Shown here piece after piece: positions 1 through 9,149 of a stretch of DNA of 64,000 bases. Source of the DNA: Cellulomonas pakistanensis. GTDB taxonomy: Bacteria > Actinomycetota > Actinomycetes > Actinomycetales > Cellulomonadaceae. Each line of letters opens with the position of its first letter. Positions within the stretch are counted from its first letter, which is position 1. The notes beneath the pieces are model-generated. The model had not been told where the DNA came from, did no database searches, and saw only the letters and a program-made list of their open reading frames with translations. The position numbers and the translations under genes are program-made. The stretch covers positions 59,094 through 123,093 of the forward strand of contig NZ_BONO01000011.1 of assembly GCF_016862755.1 (NCBI RefSeq). Direction: 5' to 3'.

Positions 1-950
1 ACTTCCCGACCGTCGCGTTCCCCAACCCGGAGGAGCCGGGCGCGATCGACCTGGCCGTGGCGCTCGCCGCCGAGGTCCGGGCCGACCTGGTCATCGCGCT
101 CGACCCCGACGCCGACCGGTGCGGCGCCGCGGTGATCGACCCGCGCGCCCGCACGCACATGAGCCCCGGCGCGGCCGGCTCGGACGGCTGGCGCATGCTC
201 CACGGCGACGAGACCGGCGCGCTGCTCGGCAGCGTCGCCGCGGAGCGGTTCGGCGCGGGCGCGCCCGGCGCCCTGCCGAAGGACGACGCCCCGGTGCTCG
301 CCAACTCCATCGTGTCCTCCCGGCTGCTCGGCCGGATCGCCGCGCACGCCGGCCTCCGGCACGCGCAGACGCTCACCGGCTTCAAGTGGATCTCCCGCGT
401 CGAGGGCCTGGTGTACGGCTACGAGGAGGCGCTGGGCTACTGCGTCGACCCCGCGCACGTGCGCGACAAGGACGGCATCTCCGCCGCCCTCACCCTCGCC
501 GGCCTGGCCGCGCGGCTCAAGGCGGAGGGCCGCGCACCGGTCGCCGTGCTCGACGACCTGGCCCGGCGGCACGGCCTCCACCTGACCGACCAGCTGTCGG
601 CCCGGTTCACCGACCTGTCGCAGATCCCGGAGACCATGCAGCGGCTGCGCGAGCACCCGCCGGTCGTCCTCGCGGGCTCGCCGGTGCTGTCCCTCGTGGA
701 CCTGGCCGCCGGCTCGGACGCCGACCGCGACGGGCTCCCGCCGACCGACGGCATCCGCCTGCTCACCCAGGACGACACCCGGGTCATCGTGCGGCCGTCC
801 GGCACCGAGCCCAAGGTGAAGTGCTACCTCGAGGTCGTCGTGCCGGTCGAGGAGCACGCGTCCGACGAGACCGTCGGCGAGGCGCGGAAGGCGGCGCGAG
901 CGCGGCTGGACGCGGTGCGCGCGGACGTGGCGGCGGCGCTGGGGCTCTGA
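1..950 (+). CDS. Phosphoglucomutase/phosphomannomutase family protein (5' truncated by window edge)
   Basis: This is the C-terminal part of an alpha-D-phosphohexomutase, which moves phosphate between C6 and C1 of glucose or mannose phosphate in the cytoplasm. The frame is open from base 3 and gives about 315 residues of a protein that is usually about 550 long. The metal-binding loop DPDADR lies near base 105, a sugar-recognition segment of the GYEEALGY type near base 418, and the C-terminal phosphate-binding RPSGTEPK near base 795. The catalytic phosphoserine loop is missing only because the gene begins before the window. GYEEALGY resembles the actinobacterial PgmB2/PmmB group, but the sequence does not decide between glucose and mannose. 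A hairpin terminator follows the stop. Confidence 0.93.
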   Translation, partial: FPTVAFPNPEEPGAIDLAVALAAEVRADLVIALDPDADRCGAAVIDPRARTHMSPGAAGSDGWRMLHGDETGALLGSVAAERFGAGAPGALPKDDAPVLANSIVSSRLLGRIAAHAGLRHAQTLTGFKWISRVEGLVYGYEEALGYCVDPAHVRDKDGISAALTLAGLAARLKAEGRAPVAVLDDLARRHGLHLTDQLSARFTDLSQIPETMQRLREHPPVVLAGSPVLSLVDLAAGSDADRDGLPPTDGIRLLTQDDTRVIVRPSGTEPKVKCYLEVVVPVEEHASDETVGEARKAARARLDAVRADVAAALGL

Positions 951-972
951 AGGGCCGCACGGGCCTGGGCGA

Positions 973-1004
973 CGGCCCGTCCCCGCACCCGCGGGGACGG
1001 GCCG
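973..1004 (+). terminator. Hairpin terminator after the phosphosugar mutase
   Basis: Arms 973-986 and 991-1004 pair perfectly over 14 bp around a 4-base loop, 23 bases after the mutase stop. There is no T tract, which is normal for terminators in such GC-rich genomes. Confidence 0.75.
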
Positions 1005-1024
1005 GCTCCGCGTCCGGTGGGCGC

Positions 1025-1030
1025 TAACGT
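1025..1030 (+). promoter_or_regulatory. Putative -10 box (TAACGT), leaderless start
   Basis: TAACGT lies 7 bases before GTG 1038, so transcription would begin at or next to the start codon. No good -35 hexamer is visible. Confidence 0.4.
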
Positions 1031-1037
1031 GCTGGGG

Positions 1038-1388
1038 GTGGCCTCGACCGGGGCCCGGCGCCCGCCCGCTGTCCGCGTCCTCGCCCTGGGGCCGGTGCTC
1101 CTCGCGACCGCGGTGCTGGTCGCGGCCCTCGCGGTGCTCTGGCTCCGCACGCTGCCCGCCGCGAACCCCCATGAGGTCTGCCCCGCGATCTACCCGGGGC
1201 CGTGGTGGTGCACCGCGGCCCAGGTCCAGGCGCGCGGTGCCCGGATCACGCAGGTGCTCCTGCTCGTCTACGCCGCCGTGGTCGCGGCTGCGACGCTGCT
1301 GCACCGGCGGTGGCCTCGCGCGGCGTGGCTGCCCGTCCTGGTGCTGCCGGTGGCGGGCTGGCTCACGCAGGTCGCCGCGACGCCGTGA
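1038..1388 (+). CDS. Small hypothetical membrane protein
   Basis: This encodes 116 residues with three likely transmembrane helices: one near residues 12-36, one near 68-88 and one near 94-110. Between the first two is a short segment with two cysteines (EVCPAIYPGPWWC), which may face outside and form a disulfide. I do not recognise the family. The frame is open from an upstream GTG at 1017, but a TAACGT -10 box at 1025-1030 lies 7 bases before GTG 1038. That spacing matches leaderless starts elsewhere in the window, so I place the start at 1038. The gene converges with deoC and shares a bidirectional terminator with it. Confidence 0.6.
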   Translation: MASTGARRPPAVRVLALGPVLLATAVLVAALAVLWLRTLPAANPHEVCPAIYPGPWWCTAAQVQARGARITQVLLLVYAAVVAAATLLHRRWPRAAWLPVLVLPVAGWLTQVAATP

Positions 1389-1399
1389 CCCGGGACGGA

Positions 1400-1435
1400 T
1401 CACGGCCCGGCCCCGCGCGGGGAGCCGGGCCGTGA
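1400..1435. terminator. Bidirectional hairpin terminator
   Basis: Arms 1400-1411 and 1424-1435 pair perfectly over 12 bp, and an inner CCC/GGG can extend the stem. The hairpin lies between the converging stops at 1388 (+) and 1459 (-), so it can end both transcripts. Confidence 0.75.
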
Positions 1436-1458
1436 CGGCCGTCGGTGACGGGTGCGGG

Positions 1459-2133
1459 TCAGTACCCGCCGTCCGCCTCGAACCCGCCGAGCACCGCGGC
1501 GGTGCCGGACAGGCCCAGGCGAGTCGCGCCGGCCTCGATCATCGCGAGCGCGTCCGCGGTGGTGCGGATGCCGCCCGACGCCTTGATGCCGAGGCGGCCG
1601 CCGACGGTGGCGTTCATGATCTCGACGGCGTGCACGGTCGCGCCGCCCGCGGGGTGGAAGCCGGTCGAGGTCTTCACGAAGTCGGCGCCCGCGGCTTCGG
1701 CGGCGCGGCAGACCTCGACGATCTCGTGGTCGGACAGCGCGGCCGACTCGATGATGACCTTGAGCACGACGGGCGCCGGGGTCGCGGCGCGCACGGCGGC
1801 GATGTCGGCCTGCACGTCGGCGAACCGGCCCTCCTTGGCGGCGCCGACGTCGATGACCATGTCGACCTCGTCCGCGCCGTCGGCGACGGAGCGGGCGGCC
1901 TCGGCGGCCTTGACGTCGCTGTGGTGCTTGCCGGACGGGAAGCCGCACACGGTGGCGACCTTGAGGCCCTGGGCGTCCAGCGGCAGGAACGACGGGGAGA
2001 CGCACACGGAGTACACGCCGAGCGACGCGCCCTCGGTGACGAGCGCCTCGACGTCCGCGCGGGTCGCCTCGGGCTTGAGGAGCGTGTGGTCGACGAACTG
2101 CGCCAGCGCGGCGGCGTCGAGGGACTGGGTCAT
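1459..2133 (-). CDS. deoC: Deoxyribose-phosphate aldolase
   Basis: DeoC splits 2-deoxyribose 5-phosphate into glyceraldehyde 3-phosphate and acetaldehyde, the last step of deoxynucleoside catabolism. The 224-residue protein has the family's usual length. The Schiff-base lysine lies in DFVKTSTGF, the second lysine in [11 protein letters not shown], and the conserved KVIIE strand is present. The ATG at 2133 overlaps the add stop by four bases (ATGA), so translation is probably coupled to adenosine deaminase. Together with deoA, cdd and the nucleoside transporter upstream on this strand it completes a nucleoside-scavenging route. Confidence 0.96.
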   Translation of the reverse strand: MTQSLDAAALAQFVDHTLLKPEATRADVEALVTEGASLGVYSVCVSPSFLPLDAQGLKVATVCGFPSGKHHSDVKAAEAARSVADGADEVDMVIDVGAAKEGRFADVQADIAAVRAATPAPVVLKVIIESAALSDHEIVEVCRAAEAAGADFVKTSTGFHPAGGATVHAVEIMNATVGGRLGIKASGGIRTTADALAMIEAGATRLGLSGTAAVLGGFEADGGY

Positions 2134-3233
2134 GCGCGGTGCCTTCCTGTTCCGGTCGGTGCGTGGCCGGGGAGGATCACCCGGTCGATGAGGTCCTGGC
2201 GCTCGTCGGCGTGCACGAACGCGTGGCGGGCGGCGGTCACGGTGACCGTCCGCACGTCGTCGAGGGTCCAGCCGGCCTCCGTGACGAGCAGGTGCAGCTC
2301 GCGGCTCAGGCTGGTGCGGGACTGCAGGCGGTTGTCGGTGTTCACCGTGACGGCGAAGCCGAGCCGCAGCAGCGTGGTCACCGGGTGCGTCGCGATCGAC
2401 ACCGCCGCGCCGGTCTGCAGGTTCGACGTCGGGCACACCTCGAGGGCGATGCCGCGGTCGCGGACCCAGTGCGCCAACCGGCCGAGCCGGTGGGTCGGGC
2501 CGTGCTCCGGGTCCTCCGCGACGTGGATGTCGTCCACCAGCCGGACGCCGTGGCCCAGGCGCAGCGCGCCGACGTCGACGGCCTCGTCCAGCGAGTCGCG
2601 GCCCGCGGCCTCGCCCGCGTGCACGGTGACCGGGAACCGGGCGGTCCGCAGCTGCGCGAACGCGGCGCCCAGCGCGCTCGCCGGGAAACCGGCCTCGGGC
2701 CCGGCGATGTCGAAGCCGACCACGCCCCGGTCCCGGTTCGCCAGGGCGAGGGCGGCGACCTCGTCGGCGCGGTCGGATTGGCGCATGGCGCACAGCAGCA
2801 GGCGGGCGCGGATCGTCCGGCCCTGCTCCGCCGCCTCGGCCTCGCCCTCGGACAGGCCCTCCAGCACGGCGTCGACGGCCTGCTGGAGCGAGAGGCCGCC
2901 GGACTGGTGCAGCTCGGGCGCGAACCGCTCCTCCACGTACACGACGCCGTCCGCGGCCAGGTCGAGCACCGCCTCGCGGGCGACGCGGCGCAGCGCCTTC
3001 GGCCGCTGCATGACGGCCAGCGTGTGGCTGAAGGTGGCGATGTAGGTCTCGAGGCTGCCGCTGTCGGCCGCGTCGCGGAACCAGGCCGCCAGGGCCTCGG
3101 GGTCCGGGGCGGGCAGCTCGTGCCCGACCTTGGCGGCGAGCTCGACGACGGTCTGCGGGCGCACGCCGCCGTCGAGGTGGTCGTGCAGGAGGACCTTGGG
3201 CAGCGCGACGATCTGCTCGAAGGTCACGGTCAT
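2130..3233 (-). CDS. add: Adenosine deaminase
   Basis: This enzyme deaminates adenosine and deoxyadenosine to inosine and deoxyinosine. The 367-residue protein shows the zinc-binding start HDHLDGG near residue 17, the catalytic HAGEA segment, the histidine of RLGHG and the late zinc-ligand region NTDNRLQS, where many family members have DDP. The frame remains open far upstream, but ATG 3233 is preceded by TACGGT at 3240-3245 with a 6-base gap. This indicates a leaderless transcript and begins the protein exactly at the family N-terminus. The stop overlaps the deoC start by four bases. The pair therefore has its own promoter and is separated from deoA by two other genes and a terminator. Confidence 0.95.
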   Translation of the reverse strand: MTVTFEQIVALPKVLLHDHLDGGVRPQTVVELAAKVGHELPAPDPEALAAWFRDAADSGSLETYIATFSHTLAVMQRPKALRRVAREAVLDLAADGVVYVEERFAPELHQSGGLSLQQAVDAVLEGLSEGEAEAAEQGRTIRARLLLCAMRQSDRADEVAALALANRDRGVVGFDIAGPEAGFPASALGAAFAQLRTARFPVTVHAGEAAGRDSLDEAVDVGALRLGHGVRLVDDIHVAEDPEHGPTHRLGRLAHWVRDRGIALEVCPTSNLQTGAAVSIATHPVTTLLRLGFAVTVNTDNRLQSRTSLSRELHLLVTEAGWTLDDVRTVTVTAARHAFVHADERQDLIDRVILPGHAPTGTGRHRA

Positions 3234-3239
3234 GGGGCC

Positions 3240-3245
3240 ACCGTA
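3240..3245 (-). promoter_or_regulatory. Putative -10 box of add-deoC (TACGGT)
   Basis: On the minus strand TACGGT ends 6 bases before the add ATG, as in leaderless actinobacterial promoters. Confidence 0.45.
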
Positions 3246-3337
3246 GTCGGCGGGCGCCCCGATCCCCGCATCGGGACACCGGGGCGGCCGGGGGCACCGC
3301 GCCGCTTGCGGCCGCGGCCCGGGGATGGGCCCGGCGG

Positions 3338-3389
3338 CGGTCCCGGCGCGGTTCCGGCGCGGTCCTGGCGCGGCCCCAGCGCGGCTCAG
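3338..3389. repeat. Tandem 11-bp repeat, about 4.7 copies
   Basis: Units resembling CGGTCCCGGCG repeat at 3338, 3349, 3360, 3371 and (partial) 3382, with one to four changes each. The array runs into the stop codon of the small acidic protein gene and may act in transcript termination or be neutral slippage. Confidence 0.6.
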
Positions 3390-3607
3390 GGGTAGTCGTC
3401 GCGCTCGTCCGCGGGAAGGGCGGCGGTCTGCTCCGCGACGTCGGCGGGGTCGGCCTCGCCGGCCAGGTCGGGGCGCGGCTCGTCCGGCTGGTAGCCGCCC
3501 TCGCGGACGTCGCCGTCGTCGTCCGGCGCGACCTCGGGGAGGTCCGTCAGCGCGGGCTCGACGAGGCCCGCGTCCTGCCAGCTCCGGTCTCCGGGCACGG
3601 TGCTCAT
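3386..3607 (-). CDS. Small acidic conserved hypothetical protein
   Basis: This is a 73-residue, strongly acidic protein that begins [14 protein letters not shown] and contains [10 protein letters not shown] followed by an acidic tail ending in DDYP. Small soluble proteins with an EADxxDVAEQ segment are common in actinobacteria and have no established function (recalled from family knowledge). I chose the start at ATG 3607 because AGGAG sits 5 bases upstream. The 27 codons open before it look like non-coding read-through. The gene lies between add and the C39-like gene on the same strand. It is probably disordered and cytoplasmic. Confidence 0.7.
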   Translation of the reverse strand: MSTVPGDRSWQDAGLVEPALTDLPEVAPDDDGDVREGGYQPDEPRPDLAGEADPADVAEQTAALPADERDDYP

Positions 3608-3733
3608 GTCCACTCCTGGCGGTCGGCGGCGGGTACGGCACCATCGTGACCCCCCGCCCCCGAGACCGCCAGATCGGCCTGGTCGCAACCTCCGGGTTGC
3701 ACAACCCCGTCGACGCGGAGGACGCGGACCGCG

Positions 3734-4672
3734 TCAGCGCGGGCGAGCGGGCAGCAGCGCCCAGGCCAGGTGGGTCCAGTGCCCGAGCGCCGGGACCGGG
3801 CCGGCCGGCTCCCGCAGCGCCGCGCGGGGCAGCGGCAGGACCGCGCCCGCGCCGGGCTCGTAGACCCAGTACCCGTCCCCCGCCCGGCCGACCGCGAGCA
3901 CCACGTGCCGCGGCACCGCGGCGCCCACGCCGCCGGACAGGTCGCCCCCGGAGTACAGCGGGACCGGGACGCCGCGGTCGAGGGCGGCGTCGACGCGGGC
4001 GAGCAGGTCGTCGACCTCGTCGGTCCGGGTGTCGTCGACCAGCACCGAGCGGTACCGGACGCCGGGGAACCGGGCCAGGCGGGCGGCGCCCCACGGCGGT
4101 GTGCCGAGCGCCCGAGGCCAGGGCAGCACCCCGGCGACCGCACGCGCGGTGCTGCGCCGGTGCAGCGCCGCCTGGAGCAGGCCCCAGCGGGCCGCCGCGG
4201 CCTCCTCGCCGGTCGCCGACGCGTGCACGACGCGACCGTCCGGCGTGCGGAACCAGGTCGGGGCGTCGGGGTGGTGCGGGTCCGCGGGCTCGGGCAGGTC
4301 GAGGCCGGCGAGCTCCGGCGGCGGCGGGCCGTCGGGCAGGCGGCCGGTCACAAGCCAGAGCGCCAGGCGCGGGTCGCCGGCGGCCGCGAGCAGCCCGAGC
4401 ACCGCCGCGCCGCAGGTCGTGCCGTCGACCTGCCGCGCCGCGGCCGTCCCCCAGCGCAGGACGCGGCCGGCGGGGACGTCGAGCGGCGCGAGCACCTGCG
4501 CGCGGCGGCGGGCGTCGAGCCCGTCGAGCAGCTGGCCCGGCAGCGCGGCGCCGGCGATCGAAGCGCCGACGCGGCCTGCCGGGTTGGCGGGCACCGGCGC
4601 GGGCGCCGGCGGCACCACCCGCCCGCGCACCGCCCGCAGCACCGTCGTCAGCTGTCCGGTGCGCCAGGTCAT
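3734..4672 (-). CDS. Putative C39-like (papain-fold) cysteine peptidase family protein
   Basis: I do not recognise a named family for this 312-residue protein. It carries the landmarks of the C39/papain fold: an oxyanion-hole glutamine five residues before a cysteine (Q81-VDGTT-C87-GAA), and much later RHVVLAVG followed about ten residues on by WVYEPGAG, matching the HxVVL...DPxxG pattern of C39-like proteins with Glu in place of Asp. No signal peptide or membrane helix is seen, so it is probably cytoplasmic. ATG 4672 is chosen because GGAG lies 6 bases upstream. A terminator separates it from deoA, so it has its own transcript. Peptidase activity is inference, and it could be an inactive peptide-binding relative. 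Confidence 0.6.
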   Translation of the reverse strand: MTWRTGQLTTVLRAVRGRVVPPAPAPVPANPAGRVGASIAGAALPGQLLDGLDARRRAQVLAPLDVPAGRVLRWGTAAARQVDGTTCGAAVLGLLAAAGDPRLALWLVTGRLPDGPPPPELAGLDLPEPADPHHPDAPTWFRTPDGRVVHASATGEEAAAARWGLLQAALHRRSTARAVAGVLPWPRALGTPPWGAARLARFPGVRYRSVLVDDTRTDEVDDLLARVDAALDRGVPVPLYSGGDLSGGVGAAVPRHVVLAVGRAGDGYWVYEPGAGAVLPLPRAALREPAGPVPALGHWTHLAWALLPARPR

Positions 4673-4763
4673 CACACGCTCCACATCGTCGAGAGGTCAC
4701 AGCATGGCGGGTTCACCGCCGGGAAGCGCCCGGACCGCGACCCCTCGGCGGGGCCGGGACGCG

Positions 4764-4800
4764 GCGAGGCCCCGCAGCGGCGCGCGCTGCGGGGCCTCGC
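4764..4800 (-). terminator. Strong hairpin terminator after deoA
   Basis: Arms 4764-4779 and 4785-4800 form a perfect 16-bp stem with a GCGCG loop, 7 bases after the deoA stop. This ends the transporter-cdd-deoA transcript before the C39-like gene. Confidence 0.85.
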
Positions 4801-4807
4801 CCGGGGG

Positions 4808-6096
<1,289 letters not shown>

Positions 6097-6100
<4 letters not shown>

Positions 6101-6510
6101 TCGGACTTCCTCTCGACCAGGTCGGCGTTCCCGAACGCGTCGGGCAGCACCTCGGTCATCGGCTTGATCCCGCTCACCGTGTCGACGAGCAGGTCGGGTC
6201 CCCCGTGCTCCCACAGGAGCTGGCGGCAGCGGCCGCAGGGCATCAGGGCGTTCCCGTGGGCGTCCACGCAGGCGAACGCCACGAGGCGCCCGCCGCCGGA
6301 CACGTGCAGGCCGGACACCAGCGCGCACTCGGCGCACAGGGTCAGGCCGTAGGAGGCGTTCTCGACGTTGCAGCCGACGACCACGCGGCCGTCGTCCACC
6401 AGCGCGGCGACGCCGACCGGGAACTTCGAGTACGGGACGTACGCGCGGTGCATCACCTCGGTGGCGGCGGCGCGCAGGGCGTCCCAGTCGATCTCAGGGG
6501 TGGTGGTCAT
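6097..6510 (-). CDS. cdd: Cytidine deaminase
   Basis: This zinc enzyme deaminates cytidine and deoxycytidine to uridine and deoxyuridine. The 137-residue protein belongs to the short tetrameric class. The catalytic CAE is in TLCAECALVSG, and two further zinc cysteines are in MPCGRCRQLL. VENASYGLT is the ribose-binding segment, and an N-terminal YVPYSKFPVG is typical. ATG 6510 follows a GGGAGGAG ribosome-binding site. The stop overlaps the deoA GTG. An imperfect hairpin at 6551-6579 lies between this gene and the permease upstream, so expression may fall at that point. Confidence 0.96.
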
Positions 6511-6550
6511 CTCCAGCTCCTCCCGGGGCCAGCGCCCCACCAGCACGAAC

Positions 6551-6579
6551 GGCCGCCGACCCGGTGGGGGTCGACGGCC
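6551..6579 (-). terminator. Imperfect hairpin between permease and cdd (possible attenuator)
   Basis: Arms 6551-6562 and 6568-6579 pair over 12 bp with one mismatch around GGTGG. It begins 9 bases after the permease stop. It may partly terminate transcription, or be a processing point between transporter and enzyme genes. Confidence 0.55.
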
Positions 6580-6588
6580 GCGCGCGAC

Positions 6589-7869
6589 TCACTTGACGTA
6601 CGCGACGCCCTCCGCGGCGGGCGCCCGCACGCGGCCGACGAGGCCGGCCACGGCGAAGATCGTCACGATGTACGGGGTCATCAGCATGATCTGGCTGGGG
6701 ATCGGCGTGCCGATGATGCCGAGGACGACCTGCAGGTTGTCGGCGAAGCCGAACAGCAGGGCCGCGGCGAGCGCGCCCTTCGGGCTCCACCGGCCGAGGA
6801 TCATCGCGGCGAGGGCGATGAAGCCCTTGCCGCCGGTCATCTCCTTGCCGAACGCCAGTCCGTTCGCGACCGTGAAGAACGCGCCGCCGAGGCCGGCGAT
6901 GGCGCCGCCCAGCAGGGTGTTCCACACGCGGGTGCGGTTGACCTTGATGCCGACGGTGTCGGCGGCCTTCGGGTGCTCGCCGACCGCCCGCATGCGCAGG
7001 CCCCAGCGGCTCTTGAACACCAGCACCTGGAGGACGATCACCACGACGTACATCAGGTAGACGAGGATCGTCTGCCGGAACAGCACCGGGCCGATGACCG
7101 GGATGTCCGAGAGCAGCGGGATCGGCAGCGTGGGCAGCCGCTCCGGCGCGTTCAGGGTGGCGGAGTTCTCCCGCAGGACGGTCGAGAACAGGTACGACGT
7201 GATGCCGACGACGAGCACGTTGAGCACGACGCCGACGATGATCTGGTCGACCACGTACTTGATGGCGAACACCACCAGCAGGGCCGAGACCAGGGCGCCG
7301 GCGATGGGCGCGGCGATCAGGCCGACGTAGGCGCTGGACGTGATGGTCGCGACGACCGCGGCGAGGAACGCGCCGGCGAGCAGCTGGCCCTCGATCGCGA
7401 TGTTGATGATGCCGGACCGCTCGCTGACCAGGCCGGCGAGGGCGCCGAACACCAGCGGCACCGCGAGGAACAGCGAGCCCTGCAGCAGGCTGGTCAGCGG
7501 CAGCGGCTGCGCCTTGCCGGCGACGGCCCAGGTGAGCAGCGCGAACACGAGCACCACGGCGTAGACGGCGGGCAGCCAGACGCCGACCTTGCGGCGGGTC
7601 CGGGCGGCTTGGAAGGACCACGCCGCGAGCCCGAGGGCGATGAGGCAGAGCACGATCGCGGTGAGCTTGGACGGGACGGAGAACTGGATGTTCTCGCCCG
7701 GCGCGAACATGGTGAACGCGGTCTCGCGACCCGAGGCGGGCAGGATCCCGAACAGCAGCAGCGCCACGGCGGCGACCGCTCCGTAGGCGATCGGCGCCTT
7801 GTACGAGACCGGCGGGAGCGGCTTGCCCGCCGCGGCGCGCGCGGGGGCGGGGGCGGCGACGGCGCTCAC
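6589..7869 (-). CDS. Nucleoside ABC transporter permease (BPD_transp_2 family)
   Basis: This 426-residue protein is the second membrane subunit of the nucleoside importer, the NupC-like partner in BmpA-NupABC systems. After a short polar start come a first helix near residue 25, another pair near residues 60 and 95, and then a block of hydrophobic helices typical of the LivH/RbsC permease family. Recognisable pieces are ERSGIINIAIEGQLLAGAF and GEHPKAADTVGIKVNRTR, the loop that contacts the ATPase. The GTG at 7869 overlaps the stop of the other permease (GTGA). The two permeases and the ATPase form a tightly coupled set. Substrate assignment rests on the lipoprotein and the neighbouring salvage enzymes. 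Confidence 0.93.
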   Translation of the reverse strand: MSAVAAPAPARAAAGKPLPPVSYKAPIAYGAVAAVALLLFGILPASGRETAFTMFAPGENIQFSVPSKLTAIVLCLIALGLAAWSFQAARTRRKVGVWLPAVYAVVLVFALLTWAVAGKAQPLPLTSLLQGSLFLAVPLVFGALAGLVSERSGIINIAIEGQLLAGAFLAAVVATITSSAYVGLIAAPIAGALVSALLVVFAIKYVVDQIIVGVVLNVLVVGITSYLFSTVLRENSATLNAPERLPTLPIPLLSDIPVIGPVLFRQTILVYLMYVVVIVLQVLVFKSRWGLRMRAVGEHPKAADTVGIKVNRTRVWNTLLGGAIAGLGGAFFTVANGLAFGKEMTGGKGFIALAAMILGRWSPKGALAAALLFGFADNLQVVLGIIGTPIPSQIMLMTPYIVTIFAVAGLVGRVRAPAAEGVAYVK

Positions 7870-9149
7870 GCGGCGGCCTCCTTGACGACGGGCGCGGCGA
7901 GCTCGGCCGGCTGGGCGCCGGGACCGCGGGGGGACGGGAGGCGGAACACCGCGCGCACCAGCGGGGGCGCTGCGATGAACAGCACGACGAGGGACTGGAC
8001 GACCAGCACGATGTCGATGGGCGTGCCGGTGCGGGACTGCATCGCGAACCCACCCGCGCGCAGCGCGCCGAACAGCAGGCCCGCGAAGAACGTGCCGAGC
8101 GGCTTGGACCGGCCCAGCAGCGCCACGGTGATCGCGTCGAACCCGAAGCTGGCCGCGATGCCGGCGGTGAGCACCTTCTCGGTGCCGAGCACCTGCGCGG
8201 TGCCCGCCATGCCGGCCAGGCCGCCGGCGACCAGCATCACGAGCAGGTACATGCGGTTGACGTTGATGCCCGCGGTGCGCGCGGCGTTCGGGTTGGACCC
8301 GACGGCGCGGAACGCGAACCCGAGCGTCGACCGGTTCATCAGCCACCACACGAACACGGCGGCGAGGATCGCGACCACGAACCCGAGGTGCAGCCGGAAC
8401 TGCGAGCCGAGCAGCTGCGGGTACAGCGCGTTCCCGGCGACCGGCGGGGACACCGGGTTGTTGCTGTCGCCCCGCTTGAACGCCGACGTGGTGAGCAGGT
8501 AGCCCACCAGGTAGATGGCGATGTTGTTCAGCATGATCGTGACGATGACCTCGTTGGCCCCGGTCCGGGCCTTGAGGTAGCCGGCGATGCCGGCCCAGAG
8601 GCCGCCGCCGATCACGCCGCCGATCACGGCGAGCAGCAGGTGCAGCACCGGGGGCAGGTCCCACGCGAAGCCGATGTAGCCCGCGAAGATCGCGCCGAGG
8701 ATGATCTGCCCCTGCGCGCCGATGTTGAACATGCCGGCCCGGAAGCCGATGCCCAGGCCGAGACCCGCGAGGATCAGCGGCACGGACCAGGTCATGGTCT
8801 CGGTGAGCGGCCGGATCGCGCGGGCGAACGTGGCCGCGCCCGGGTCGAAGACGGCGCCCTGGAACAGGGCGACGTAGGCGCCCCACACCGCGTTCCACGC
8901 GGCGGAGAAGAAGTCCGCCGGGCGGGCGAAGAAGTACCCGGCGGCGTCCTGCACGGCGCTGTCGGCGGCGGCGATCAGCACGCCGGAGATGACGAGCGCG
9001 AGGACGAGCGCCGCGACCGTCACCAGCCAGCTGCTGGTCAGCATCTCGCGCAGCGCGCCCTGGGCGCGGGACTCGAGGCCGTCGTCGCGGCGCGCCGGCG
9101 CGGTCGACCCGGCCGGCGGCTGCTCGGGGGCGGGGGTCGCCTGGCTCAC
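7866..9149 (-). CDS. Nucleoside ABC transporter permease (BPD_transp_2 family)
   Basis: This 427-residue membrane subunit is the NupB-like partner. A charged N-terminal stretch of about 35 residues precedes the first helix (LVTVAALVLALVISGVLIAA), and about eight more helices follow. The family segment FRAGMFNIGAQGQIILGAI and the coupling loop RAVGSNPNAARTAGINVNRMY are clear. The GTG at 9149 overlaps the ATPase stop, and its own stop overlaps the next permease, so three transporter genes are chained by four-base overlaps. It probably forms a heterodimeric channel with that permease. Confidence 0.93.
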   Translation of the reverse strand: MSQATPAPEQPPAGSTAPARRDDGLESRAQGALREMLTSSWLVTVAALVLALVISGVLIAAADSAVQDAAGYFFARPADFFSAAWNAVWGAYVALFQGAVFDPGAATFARAIRPLTETMTWSVPLILAGLGLGIGFRAGMFNIGAQGQIILGAIFAGYIGFAWDLPPVLHLLLAVIGGVIGGGLWAGIAGYLKARTGANEVIVTIMLNNIAIYLVGYLLTTSAFKRGDSNNPVSPPVAGNALYPQLLGSQFRLHLGFVVAILAAVFVWWLMNRSTLGFAFRAVGSNPNAARTAGINVNRMYLLVMLVAGGLAGMAGTAQVLGTEKVLTAGIAASFGFDAITVALLGRSKPLGTFFAGLLFGALRAGGFAMQSRTGTPIDIVLVVQSLVVLFIAAPPLVRAVFRLPSPRGPGAQPAELAAPVVKEAAA

